A DNA stretch of 64,000 nt from Capillimicrobium sp035565675 (GTDB lineage: Bacteria; Actinomycetota; Thermoleophilia; Solirubrobacterales; Solirubrobacteraceae). A program made the position numbers and the translations under genes. Below are positions 16,871 to 26,690 of this stretch, piece after piece. The stretch covers positions 27,283 through 91,282 of the forward strand of contig DATMSA010000036.1 of the NCBI GenBank assembly GCA_035565675.1, given 5' to 3'. The notes beneath the pieces are model-generated. The model was not told the DNA's origin, ran no database searches, and was given only the letters and a program-made list of their open reading frames with translations. The first letter of the stretch is position 1; each line of letters opens with the position of its first letter.

Positions 16871-17551
16871 ATGCGGGTGCTCCTCGTCGAGGACGAGCCC
16901 TACATGGCGGAGGCGATCCGCGACGGCCTGCGGCTGGAGGCCATCGCCGCCGACGTCGCCGGCGACGGCGACACCGCGCTGGCGCTGCTCGACGTCAACG
17001 CCTACGACATCGCGGTCCTCGACCGCGACGTCCCCGGGCCGTCCGGCGACGAGATCGCGCAGCGCATCGTCGCGTCGGGCAGCGGCATGCCAATCCTCAT
17101 GCTCACCGCCGCCGACCGGCTCGACGACAAGGAGTCCGGGTTCGAGCTCGGCGCCGACGACTACCTGACCAAGCCGTTCGAGCTGCGCGAGCTCGTGCTG
17201 CGGCTGCGGGCGCTCGACCGGCGGCGCGCCCACCATCGGCCGCCCGTGCGCGAGATCGCCGGCCTGCGGCTGGACCCGTTCCGCCGCGAGGTCCACCGCG
17301 ACGGCCGCTACGTCCCGCTGACCCGCAAGCAGTTCGCGGTGCTGGAGATCCTCGTCGCCGCCGAGGGCGGGGTCGTCAGCGCCGAGGAGCTGCTGGCGCG
17401 CGCCTGGGACGAGAACGCCGATCCGTTCACCAACGCGGTGCGCATCACGGTCTCCGGCCTGCGCAAGCGCCTCGGCGAGCCCTGGCTCATCGCCACCGTC
17501 CCCGGCGCGGGCTACCGCATCGACACCGGGCTCGAGGACGACGGTGAATAG
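16871..17551 (+). CDS. OmpR-family response regulator (second copy)
   Basis: This 226-residue receiver plus winged helix has EDEP, phospho-acceptor Asp51 in AVLDRDVPG, Lys in DDYLTKPF, and C-terminal LTRKQFAVLEILV and IATVPGAGYRID. It overlaps the following kinase start by 8 bases. It is a paralogue of the regulator at 5550. It is divergent from the vanY-lipoprotein-adaptor-ABC operon, which is its likely target; VanR-like control of a carboxypeptidase is a known theme. Confidence 0.93.
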   Translation: MRVLLVEDEPYMAEAIRDGLRLEAIAADVAGDGDTALALLDVNAYDIAVLDRDVPGPSGDEIAQRIVASGSGMPILMLTAADRLDDKESGFELGADDYLTKPFELRELVLRLRALDRRRAHHRPPVREIAGLRLDPFRREVHRDGRYVPLTRKQFAVLEILVAAEGGVVSAEELLARAWDENADPFTNAVRITVSGLRKRLGEPWLIATVPGAGYRIDTGLEDDGE

Positions 17552-18635
17552 AGCGCCCGGCCTGAGCGTGCGCCTGAAGCTCACGCTCAGCTACGCGGGC
17601 TTCCTGATGCTGGCGGGCGCGCTGCTGCTCGCCGCGGTGTGGGTCTTCCTCCTGCGCTACGTGCCCGACAAGGCGATGCTCGTGAACCCCACCGACCGCC
17701 CCGACGGGGTCTTCCCGATCCGGTCCGAGCTCCTGCGCGTGTTCGCGCCGCGGGCGGCCGCCGTGATGGGCGCGCTGCTCGTGTTCGGCCTGGCGGGCGG
17801 CTGGATCCTCGCCGGCCGCATGCTCGCCCCGCTGGACCGCATCACCGACGCGACGCGCATCGCCGCGACCGGCGCGCTCGGCCACCGGATCCGGCTGCCG
17901 GGCCGCCGCGACGAGTTCCGCGAGCTCGCCGACGCGTTCGACGGGATGCTCGAGCAGCTCGAGGCGCTCGTCGCCCAGCAGCGCCGGTTCGCCGCCAACG
18001 CGTCCCACGAGCTGCGCACGCCGCTGGCGATCACGCAGACGCTGCTCGACGTGGCCGAGAAGGACGGCAGCCGCGACGACGACCTCGTCGAGCGGCTGCG
18101 GCTCGTCAACGACCGCGCCATCCACCTCACCGAGGCCCTGCTCACGCTCAGCCGCGCCGACCAGCGCGCGTTCGTCAGCGAGGAGGTCGACCTGTCGCTC
18201 GTCGCCGAGGAGGCGATCGAGACGCTCCTCCCCCTCGCCGAGCGCCGCGGCGTGTCCGTCGAGACCGCCGGCGACGTGGCGCCGGCGGTGGGCTCGCATC
18301 CGCTCCTGCTGCAGATGACGACGAACCTCGTCCACAACGCGATCGTCCACAACGTGCCCGATCACGGCGTCGTGCGTGTGACGACCCGGGTCGGGCCCGA
18401 GGAGGCGATCCTGACGGTGGAGAACACCGGGCCGCGGCTCGCCCCGGGCGTCGTCGCCACGATCGCCGAGCCGTTCCAGCGCGGCACGGGCCGGGTGCGC
18501 ACCGACCACGCCGGCATCGGGCTCGGCCTGGCGATCGTCAAGAGCATCGTCGAGGCGCACGAGGGCAGCCTCGCCCTCGTGCCGCGGGACGAGGGCGGGC
18601 TGCGCGTCACGGTGCGGCTCCCCACATCGCGTTAG
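17544..18635 (+). CDS. Sensor histidine kinase (second copy)
   Basis: The product has 363 residues from a GTG inside the end of the regulator gene. Two membrane helices (about residues 15-38 and 68-92) enclose a loop of about 30 residues. A HAMP domain follows, then His155 (ANASHELRTPLAI) and an ATPase domain (LVHNAIVHN, GIGLGLAIVKS). The opening LRLTLSYAGFL-like segment is shared with the kinase at 6215, showing that the two pairs are duplicates. Its stop codon lies inside the putative iron box ahead of fbpC. Confidence 0.93.
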   Translation: MNRAPGLSVRLKLTLSYAGFLMLAGALLLAAVWVFLLRYVPDKAMLVNPTDRPDGVFPIRSELLRVFAPRAAAVMGALLVFGLAGGWILAGRMLAPLDRITDATRIAATGALGHRIRLPGRRDEFRELADAFDGMLEQLEALVAQQRRFAANASHELRTPLAITQTLLDVAEKDGSRDDDLVERLRLVNDRAIHLTEALLTLSRADQRAFVSEEVDLSLVAEEAIETLLPLAERRGVSVETAGDVAPAVGSHPLLLQMTTNLVHNAIVHNVPDHGVVRVTTRVGPEEAILTVENTGPRLAPGVVATIAEPFQRGTGRVRTDHAGIGLGLAIVKSIVEAHEGSLALVPRDEGGLRVTVRLPTSR

Positions 18636-18645
18636 GTTCCCCTAA
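18632..18645. promoter_or_regulatory. Putative DtxR/IdeR iron box
   Basis: TTAGGTTCCCCTAA is a perfect inverted repeat (TTAGG-4-CCTAA). It equals the left 14 bases of the 19-base actinobacterial iron box TTAGGTTAGCCTAACCTAA in all but two spacer bases. It begins in the last codons of the kinase gene and lies 13 bases before the fbpC start. Iron-dependent repression of fbpCAB by a DtxR/IdeR protein is the natural reading; that regulator gene is not in the window. Confidence 0.65.
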
Positions 18646-18658
18646 GCTCCAGGCCGCG

Positions 18659-19666
<1,008 letters not shown>

Positions 19667-19686
19667 TCCGACCCCGGAGGATCCGC

Positions 19687-20685
19687 ATGAAGCGCCTGCT
19701 CTCCCTGTCCGCCGTCCTGCTCGCCTGCGTGCCGATCACGGCGTGCGGCGGAGGCGACGACACCGACCTCACGATCTACTCGGGGCGCAACGAGGAGCTC
19801 GTCGGACCGCTCATCGAGCAGTTCGAGGAGGAGAGCGGGCTGACCGTCGAGGTGCGCTACGGCGACACCGCGGAGCTGGCCGCGACGATCGCCGAGGAGG
19901 GCGACAACAGCCCGGCCGACGTCTTCTTCGCCCAGGACGTCGGCGCGCTCGGGTCCGTGGAGGACCAGCTCGCGGAGCTGCCGGCCGACGACCTCGACGC
20001 GGTCCCCGAGCGCTACCGCGACCCGGACGGCCGCTGGGTCGGCACCTCCGCGCGCGCCCGCGTCGTCGCCTACTCGACCGAGCGCGTCGAGGAGGGCGAG
20101 CTGCCCGACACGATCTTCGACTTCACCTCCGACGAGTGGAAGGGCCGTGTCGGGCTGCCGCCCACGAACGGCTCCTTCCAGGCGTTCGTCTCGGTGATGC
20201 GCCTCGACGCGGGCGACGACCGCACGCGCGCGTGGCTCGAGGACCTCGCCGCCAACGAGGCGAAGCTGTACGAGAACAACACGCAGACGATCGAGGCGAT
20301 CGACGCCGGCGAGATCGACGCCGGGTTCGTGAACCACTACTACCTCGAGGAGCTGCGGCGCGAGAACCCCGACCTGAAGGTGGCCAACCACTTCCTGGCC
20401 CCCGGGGACCCGGGCGCGTTCGTCAACGCCGCCGGCGTCGGGATCCTCGCGACCTCCGATCACGAGGAGGCGGCCGAGCGCTTCGTCAGCTTCCTGCTCG
20501 GCCCCGAGGCGCAGACCTACTTCGCCGAGAACACGTTCGAGTACCCGCTGGCCGCGGGCGTGGAGCCGGTCGGCGACCTGCCGCCGCTCGAGGAGCTCGT
20601 CAGCCCCGACGTGACGCTCGACCAGCTCGGCGACGAGCTCGAGCCGACGCTGCGGATGCTCAACGAGGTCGGCCTGACGTCGTGA
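19687..20685 (+). CDS. fbpA: Iron(III) ABC transporter substrate-binding lipoprotein
   Basis: This 332-residue lipoprotein (LACVPITAC) follows GGAGGATCCGC. It begins with LTIYSGRNEELVGPLIEQFE, the characteristic opening of ferric-binding proteins. The Tyr pair in FVNHYYLEELR (middle of the C-lobe) matches the two metal-binding tyrosines of this family. EFEYPLAAGVEP-type sequence near the end (FEYPLAAGV) is also typical. It captures Fe(III) outside the membrane and delivers it to FbpB. Confidence 0.92.
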   Translation: MKRLLSLSAVLLACVPITACGGGDDTDLTIYSGRNEELVGPLIEQFEEESGLTVEVRYGDTAELAATIAEEGDNSPADVFFAQDVGALGSVEDQLAELPADDLDAVPERYRDPDGRWVGTSARARVVAYSTERVEEGELPDTIFDFTSDEWKGRVGLPPTNGSFQAFVSVMRLDAGDDRTRAWLEDLAANEAKLYENNTQTIEAIDAGEIDAGFVNHYYLEELRRENPDLKVANHFLAPGDPGAFVNAAGVGILATSDHEEAAERFVSFLLGPEAQTYFAENTFEYPLAAGVEPVGDLPPLEELVSPDVTLDQLGDELEPTLRMLNEVGLTS

Positions 20686-22235
20686 GCCGCCGCCCGCCGG
20701 TGGCGCTCGTCGTCGCCGCCGTCGCGGTCGTCGCCCTCGTCTGCCTGCCGCTCGTCTACCTGGTCGTGCGGGTGGCCGAGGGCGGGGCCGACGCGTTCGA
20801 CGTGCTTGGCCGGCCGCGCACGGTCGAGCTGGTGGCGCGCACCTGCGGGCTCGTGGCGGCCACCACCGGCGCGGCGGTGGCGATCGGGGTGCCCGCCGCC
20901 TGGCTGGTGACCCGCACCGACCTGCCCGGGCGCCGGCTGTGGACCGTGCTGCTCGCGCTGCCGCTCGTCATCCCCAGCTACGTCCTCGCGCTCGCGCTGA
21001 TCGCCGCCTCCGGTCGCGGCGGCCTCCTGGGCCTCCCGGAGATCTCCGGGTTCGCGGGCGCGCTCGCCGCGCTCACGCTGGCGACGTACCCGTACGTGTT
21101 CCTGCTCACCGCGGCCGGGCTGCGGCGCCTCGACCCGAGCCTGGAGGAGGCGGCGCGCTCGCTGGGTCAGACCCGCGCGCGGGTGCTGTGGCGGGTCACG
21201 CTGCCCGCCGTCCGGCCGTCGATCGGGGCCGGCGCGCTGCTCGTCGCCCTGTACGCGCTGTCGGACTTCGGCGTGGTGTCGCTGATGCGCTTCGATGCGC
21301 TCACCCGGGTCATCTTCCTCCAGTACCGCTCGCTGTTCGACCGCACCCCGGCCGCCGTGCTCGGTCTCGTCCTCGTCGCGCTGACCGTCATGGTGCTGAT
21401 GCTCGAGGCGCGCGCCTCGGGCCGCCTGGGCCAGGCGCGCGTGTCGCCGGGCGCCGCGCGCCGGGCCGCGCGCGTGACCCTGGGCGCCTGGACGGCGCCG
21501 GCGCTCGCGTTCTGCGCCGCCGTGGTCGCGGTCGCGCTCGTCCTGCCGATCGTCGTCGTCGTGTGGTGGACGCTGCGGGCGCCGTCGTTCGACGCGGCGC
21601 TGGACACGCTGTGGGAGCCGGCGCTGCGGACGCTGCTCGCCGCCGGTCTCGCCGCCGCGGCGGTGACGGTGGCGGCGCTGCCCGTCGCGCTGCTCGCGGT
21701 CCGCCACCCGCGCCGCTGGACGCGGCTGCTGGAGCGCGGGTCGTTCGTCTCCAACGCCCTGCCGGGCGTCGTGGTCGGGTTGTCGCTGGTGTTCTTCGCC
21801 GCCAGGTACACGCCGGCCCTCTACGGCGGCCTCGCCGTCCTGATCGCCGCCTACGTCGTGCGGTTCCTCCCGCAGGGGCTGTCGGCGATCCGCGCCGCGC
21901 TGGAGCGGGTCGACCCGCGGCTGGAGGAGGCGGCGCGCGGGCTCGGGCACGGCCCGGCGTCCGTGCTGGCGCGGGTCACGGTGCCGCTGGTCGCGCCCGG
22001 TCTGCTCGCCGGCGCCGCGCTCGCGTTCCTGTCGACGATGAAGGAGCTGCCGGCGACGCTCCTGCTGCGCCCGATCGGCTTCGACACCCTCGCGACCGAG
22101 GTGTGGACGGCGACGGGCGTGTCCGCCTACTCCCGGGCCGCGGTGCCCGCGCTCGCGCTGATCGTGCTCGCCGCGCCCGTGATGTGGCTGCTGGTCGGGC
22201 GCGGCGGGCACGGATTCGACGAGATCGAGCGCTAG
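20682..22235 (+). CDS. fbpB: Iron(III) ABC transporter permease (fused two-domain)
   Basis: The product has 517 residues from a GTG overlapping the fbpA stop. It has about 12 membrane helices in two homologous halves, each with the EAA loop for ATPase contact (LEEAARSLGQTRARVLWRVTLP and, in the second half, LEEAARGLGHGPASVLARVTVP). One chain forms the whole membrane channel. Its stop overlaps the stop of the converging FAD oxidoreductase gene. Confidence 0.92.
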   Translation: MSRRPPVALVVAAVAVVALVCLPLVYLVVRVAEGGADAFDVLGRPRTVELVARTCGLVAATTGAAVAIGVPAAWLVTRTDLPGRRLWTVLLALPLVIPSYVLALALIAASGRGGLLGLPEISGFAGALAALTLATYPYVFLLTAAGLRRLDPSLEEAARSLGQTRARVLWRVTLPAVRPSIGAGALLVALYALSDFGVVSLMRFDALTRVIFLQYRSLFDRTPAAVLGLVLVALTVMVLMLEARASGRLGQARVSPGAARRAARVTLGAWTAPALAFCAAVVAVALVLPIVVVVWWTLRAPSFDAALDTLWEPALRTLLAAGLAAAAVTVAALPVALLAVRHPRRWTRLLERGSFVSNALPGVVVGLSLVFFAARYTPALYGGLAVLIAAYVVRFLPQGLSAIRAALERVDPRLEEAARGLGHGPASVLARVTVPLVAPGLLAGAALAFLSTMKELPATLLLRPIGFDTLATEVWTATGVSAYSRAAVPALALIVLAAPVMWLLVGRGGHGFDEIER

Positions 22236-23617
22236 CTCGCCGGTGGGATCGGATGGTTGGCCCGGAACAGGTCGCCCGGGTCGTACAGCGCCTTGACCTC
22301 GCGCAGGCGCCGCCACGTCGCCGGGTCGAAGAACCCGCTCGGGTCCGACGGCTCCTCGACGAAGTTCGGATAGTCGCCGGCGCGGTACGGCGCCAGCGCC
22401 TCGTCGATGCGCGCCAGCGTGGCGCGGGTGGCCTGCGCGGTCGCCGCGTCGGGCGCGACGCCGAGCGAGAACGCGCAGATCGTCCCCGGTAGCGTCGCGC
22501 GGGCGCCCGCGCCGACGTCGCGGCGGCCCAGCGCCCCGCCGAGGTGACGGAGCTGGACCATCGAGATCGCGGCGTCGGAGCCCGGCCCGGCGACGTCGAC
22601 CAGCGCGTCGATGCCGGCCGGCCCGACGTCGTCGAGGAGCTGGTGGCCGCTGAGGAACGGCAGCGGCTCGCGCGGGTCCATCGCGAGGTCGCCGAGCGCG
22701 GCCGGCGGCACCATCGCGAACGTGTCCATCGCGGGCCCGAGCGCGCGGATCGGCGCCATCAGCCGCCGGCCCTCCTCCACGGTCCCCGTGAACACGCCCC
22801 ACACGACCGTGAAGGACTGCCCGCGCAGCGCGTCGGGCAGCGCCGGGTCGGGCGGGAAGTGCAGGATCGCCGCCCACGTCATCAGCTCGTCGGGCAGCGT
22901 CGGCAGCAGCTCCCGCCAGGCGTGCAGCACCTCGCGCGTGCGCGCGTACGGGAAGAACGCGGCGCCGGCGAACAGCTCGGCGTACGGGTACACCTCGAAC
23001 TCGATCGCGGTCACGACGCCGAAGCTCCCACCGCCGCCGCGCAGCGCCCAGAACAGGTCGGGCTCGTGCACGGCGTCGGCGCGGACGAGATGACCGTCGG
23101 CGGTGACGAGCTCGAACGCGGTGACGCTGTTGGTCTGCAGCCCGTGCCTGCGGGCCAGCCAGCCCATACCGCCGCCGAGCGAGTAGCCGGCGATGCCGAC
23201 GTCGGGCGACGAGCCGTGCAGCGCCGCGAGCCCGAGGTCCGACAGGGCCGGGACGACCTGCTCCCAGCGCACGCCGGCGCCGACGCGCACGCGCCGCGCG
23301 GGCGCGTCGATCGTCACCTCGTCGAGGCCCGACACGTCCAGGAGGATCGTGCCGTCCAGCGCGCCGAGCGGGCCCGCGTTGTGGCCGGTGGACCGCGGCG
23401 CGACGCGCAGGCCGCTGGCGCGAGCGTGGCGCACCGCGGCGATGACGTCGTGCTCGTCGCGGGCGCGGACGATCGCCTCGGGCCGCTGGTCGACGAGGAC
23501 GTTGAACGCGCCGCGCGCGTCGTCGAAGCCGGGGTCCCCCGCGACGACGACGCGGTCGGCGGGCAGGCCGGCGATGTGGGTGAGGTCCTGCGTGGTGGTG
23601 AACATGGCGGCGAGCAT
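22232..23617 (-). CDS. FAD-linked oxidoreductase (BBE-like)
   Basis: The product has about 461 residues from the ATG at 23617; ATG 23641, GTG 23653 and ATG 23605 are alternatives. The FAD-binding PCMH domain includes VAPRSTGHNAGPLG, where the His is the usual covalent FAD attachment site, and YSLGGGMGWLARRHGL, which lacks the second Cys seen in bicovalent members. It ends with the BBE segment YPNFVEEPSDPSGFFD. The family oxidises sugars, alkaloids or antibiotics; the substrate cannot be told. It is transcribed away from the adjacent LAL regulator's 3' end on the same strand, so the two may be functionally linked. Confidence 0.87.
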   Translation of the reverse strand: MLAAMFTTTQDLTHIAGLPADRVVVAGDPGFDDARGAFNVLVDQRPEAIVRARDEHDVIAAVRHARASGLRVAPRSTGHNAGPLGALDGTILLDVSGLDEVTIDAPARRVRVGAGVRWEQVVPALSDLGLAALHGSSPDVGIAGYSLGGGMGWLARRHGLQTNSVTAFELVTADGHLVRADAVHEPDLFWALRGGGGSFGVVTAIEFEVYPYAELFAGAAFFPYARTREVLHAWRELLPTLPDELMTWAAILHFPPDPALPDALRGQSFTVVWGVFTGTVEEGRRLMAPIRALGPAMDTFAMVPPAALGDLAMDPREPLPFLSGHQLLDDVGPAGIDALVDVAGPGSDAAISMVQLRHLGGALGRRDVGAGARATLPGTICAFSLGVAPDAATAQATRATLARIDEALAPYRAGDYPNFVEEPSDPSGFFDPATWRRLREVKALYDPGDLFRANHPIPPAS

Positions 23618-23690
23618 CCGCTCCCGCCGCGCCCCTGACATCGCGGTCGCCACCAGTCTGCGACCCCAATGTTTGAACCGCGTTCGAACC

Positions 23691-26525
23691 CTAGGGCCGG
23701 CCGGCGAGCGCGGCGGGCAGCTCGCGCCGCGAGCCGATGCCGAGCTTGCGATAGCTGCTCGACAGGTGGACCTCGACGGTCTTCAGCGTCACGTACAGCG
23801 CCTGGGCGATCTCCTTGTTGGTCCGCCCCTCCGCCGCCATCTCCGCGACGCGCCGCTCGGCGGCGGTCAGCGCGGCGGGCCCGGAGCGCTCGGCCGCGCG
23901 CGGGCGCGCGCCGGTCGCGTACAGCTCGGTGCGCGCCCGCTGCTCGAGGGCGTCCGCGCCGCACTGGTGGGCCAGCTCGAGCGCGCGGCGCAGCAGCGGG
24001 CGCGCCTCGGTCGGCTCGCGGGCGAGGCGGACCGCCGCGCCGAGGTCGGTCAGCGCGGCCGCGAGCTCGTAGCGGGCGGTCGAGCGCTCCAGCACGTCGA
24101 CGGCGTCGCGCAGGCGGGCGATGCCGTCGCCCGGGTCGACCAGGCCGAGCGTCCGCAGCGAGCGGCCGACGACGCCGGCGGCGCCGAAGCGGCGCGCGAT
24201 CTCCAGCTCCTCGCGGGCGAGCGCCACGGCCTCGTCCGGACGGTCGAGCCCGGCCAGCGCGCGGGCGCGCAGCGACCGCCACGGCAGCCAGCCGGGGAAC
24301 GAGGCGATCGCGGCGTCGTGGCGCTCCAGGTCGCCGCTGAGCGCCAGCGCCTCGGCGAACCGGCCCTCGGCGAGCAGCAGCTCGGTGCGGCTGCGCGCGA
24401 GCTGCGCGTAGCCGTCGCTGCCGTCGTCGTCCGTCTGGCCGCTGGCCAGCGCGGCGCGCGCGCCGTCGAGGTCGCCGCGCAGGAGGAGCGTGGCGCCGAG
24501 GAAGGCGGGACCGTACGTGTCGCGCGACCGCGTCCTCCCCCACTGCGCGAACTGCTCGCCGGCGGCCTCCAGACGCTCCTGGGCGTCGCGCAGCTCCCCG
24601 CGCCACAGCAGCGTGCGGGCACTCCACAGGTTGACGCTGACGACGCCCACGAGCGACCCGCGCCGGTGCGCGAGGTCCAGCAGCGCCTCCCACTCGTCCA
24701 TCGCCCGGTCGCGGTCGGCCATCGTCAGCACCATGAGCGCGGGGACCGGGAACAGGCCGGGGTCGGCCTCGACGAGCACGCCGTCGGCCAGCGCCCACTC
24801 CGCCATCGACGCGCAGCGGTCGGCCGGCGACCCCGTCATCGCCAGGCAGAACGACACCATCGACGCGAGCATCCGCGCGCCCGGCCCCTCCCCCTCCACG
24901 GCGATCGCGTCGAGCTCCTCGGCGCTGCGGCGGCTCCCGATCCCGTATCGGACCGCCGCCAGCTCGGTGGCGCGCAGCGCCTGGCGCTCGTCGACGAGGT
25001 CCGGCGGCGCCTGGGCCGCGGCCCGGCGGGCGACGTCGGCGGCGTCGCTGGCCGGCGCGGTGAAGAACAGCGTGCGCGCGAGGATCCCCGCGGCGTGCGC
25101 GCGCAGGCGCGGATCGTCGAGCGTCCGCCACGCCTCGCGCAGATGCTCGGCCGCGGCGGGACCTGACGTCAGCACCTCCGCCAGCCCGAGCTGGAACAGC
25201 AGGCCGGGGCGCCGGTCCGGGGGCGGCGGCTCCTCGATCGCCCGCGTCAGCAGCGACACGGCCATGTCGGCCGCGCCCTTCGCCCGCGCCGCGGCGGCGG
25301 CGTCGGCCAGCACGTCGACCACCCACGGATCGCCGCGCCGCGGCGCGATCAGGAGGTGGGTGGCGATCTGCTCGGCGGGCGCCCCGCGCTCGGCCAGCAC
25401 CTGCGCGGCCCGCGCGTGGCGCATCACCCGCTCGCCGAACGGGATCTCGTGGTAGATCGCGTCGCGCACGAGCGGGTGGACGAACCGGGCGGGCGGGTCG
25501 GGCATGAGGATCTGGGCGCGCGCCAGCGCCGACGAGGCGGCGGCCGTCTCCTCCTCGCTCAGCCCGAGGAGCGTCACGACGGTCCGCTGCTCGACGAGGC
25601 CGAGGACGGCGAGAGCCTGCGCGACGGCGACCGCGTGCTCGCCGAGCCGGTGCAGGCGGACGAGCACCGTGCGCGAGATCGCGCGCGGGCCGATGCTGCG
25701 CACGGCGGCCGCCTGGGCGGCGACCGGTCGCACGCCCTCGTCGGCCAGCGACGACAGGAGCTGGCCGAGCAGGAGCGGGTTGCCGCCGGTCGCCTCGGCG
25801 CAGGCGGCGGTGAACGGCGCCTCGGGCGCCCCGCCGAGGCGGTCGGACACGAGCCCGGCGATCCCGGCCGGCGTCAGCGGCCGGGGGGCGATGCGCAGCG
25901 CCTCGGGGGCGGCCGCCAGCTCGGCGAGCAGCATCGGGTCGGTGCCCGCCTCCCCGCTGCGGACGCTCAGCGCGAGCACGATCCCCGAGCCGCTCAGGCG
26001 CCGGGCGACGAACGCCAGGTAGCGCAGCGACGGCGGGTCGGCCCAGTGCAGGTCGTCGACGAGCAGCATGAGCGGCCGCTCCTCGGCGAGGTTGGCGGTC
26101 AGCCAGTACAGCCCGTGCAGCGCGGCGAACGAGCCGTCGCCCGCGCCGCCGGGGACGCCGGCGGGCTCGAAGACGGGTGCGGCCGACGCGGCCGCGCCGG
26201 CGAGCAGGCCCTCGCGGTCGGGCGCCGCGGCGAGGGCCGGCTCGAGGAGCTGGCGCACGACCCCGAAGGGGAACTCGCGCTCGAGGTGCGCGCCGCGCGC
26301 GGCGAGGACGCGGACGCCGGCATGGTCGGCGCGCGCGGCGAGCTCGTCGGCCAGGCGGCTCTTGCCGATGCCGGGCGGCCCGTCGATCACCACGAGGCAG
26401 GCGCGCCGCTCCCCCGCGTGCGCCAGCACGTCGGCGAACGCCTCGAGCTCGCGCTCGCGCTCGATCAGCGGCGGGTCGCCGATCCCTGCACGGCCGGTCG
26501 TCGTCTCCGTCGCGGCCCGCGCCAC
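23691..26525 (-). CDS. Large LuxR-family (LAL) ATP-dependent regulator
   Basis: The product has 944 residues from a GTG with AAGGAG five bases upstream. The N-terminal AAA/NACHT-like ATPase has Walker A in VVIDGPPGIGKSRLADEL and Walker B in LMLLVDDLHWADP. A long helical, TPR-like region follows. The C-terminal LuxR helix-turn-helix is LTAAERRVAEMAAEGRTNKE onward to KTVEVHLSSSYRKLGI. LAL proteins integrate a small-molecule signal with ATP binding to activate nearby operons. The FAD oxidoreductase downstream and the divergent SDR are candidate targets. Confidence 0.9.
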   Translation of the reverse strand: MARAATETTTGRAGIGDPPLIERERELEAFADVLAHAGERRACLVVIDGPPGIGKSRLADELAARADHAGVRVLAARGAHLEREFPFGVVRQLLEPALAAAPDREGLLAGAAASAAPVFEPAGVPGGAGDGSFAALHGLYWLTANLAEERPLMLLVDDLHWADPPSLRYLAFVARRLSGSGIVLALSVRSGEAGTDPMLLAELAAAPEALRIAPRPLTPAGIAGLVSDRLGGAPEAPFTAACAEATGGNPLLLGQLLSSLADEGVRPVAAQAAAVRSIGPRAISRTVLVRLHRLGEHAVAVAQALAVLGLVEQRTVVTLLGLSEEETAAASSALARAQILMPDPPARFVHPLVRDAIYHEIPFGERVMRHARAAQVLAERGAPAEQIATHLLIAPRRGDPWVVDVLADAAAAARAKGAADMAVSLLTRAIEEPPPPDRRPGLLFQLGLAEVLTSGPAAAEHLREAWRTLDDPRLRAHAAGILARTLFFTAPASDAADVARRAAAQAPPDLVDERQALRATELAAVRYGIGSRRSAEELDAIAVEGEGPGARMLASMVSFCLAMTGSPADRCASMAEWALADGVLVEADPGLFPVPALMVLTMADRDRAMDEWEALLDLAHRRGSLVGVVSVNLWSARTLLWRGELRDAQERLEAAGEQFAQWGRTRSRDTYGPAFLGATLLLRGDLDGARAALASGQTDDDGSDGYAQLARSRTELLLAEGRFAEALALSGDLERHDAAIASFPGWLPWRSLRARALAGLDRPDEAVALAREELEIARRFGAAGVVGRSLRTLGLVDPGDGIARLRDAVDVLERSTARYELAAALTDLGAAVRLAREPTEARPLLRRALELAHQCGADALEQRARTELYATGARPRAAERSGPAALTAAERRVAEMAAEGRTNKEIAQALYVTLKTVEVHLSSSYRKLGIGSRRELPAALAGRP

Positions 26526-26690
26526 GCTGGCTCCTTCGCGTGTCCGGTCGGGCGGCGCCCGCCCGACGTCGAGGCGAGCCTAATGCTTGGGCCGGTGCCC
26601 GTGGGGACGCGTGGCGGCGTGCACGATCTCGGCGACGCCCGCTGCTCGAGGATGATCCGCACCATCCAGACTCGGGCTCCAGGAGGCATC

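Noticed and set aside
12724..18635. A vancomycin-resistance (van) gene cluster
   Set aside because: Only a VanY-type carboxypeptidase and an OmpR-type two-component pair are present. No vanH, vanA/B ligase or vanX is visible, so a full resistance operon is not supported.
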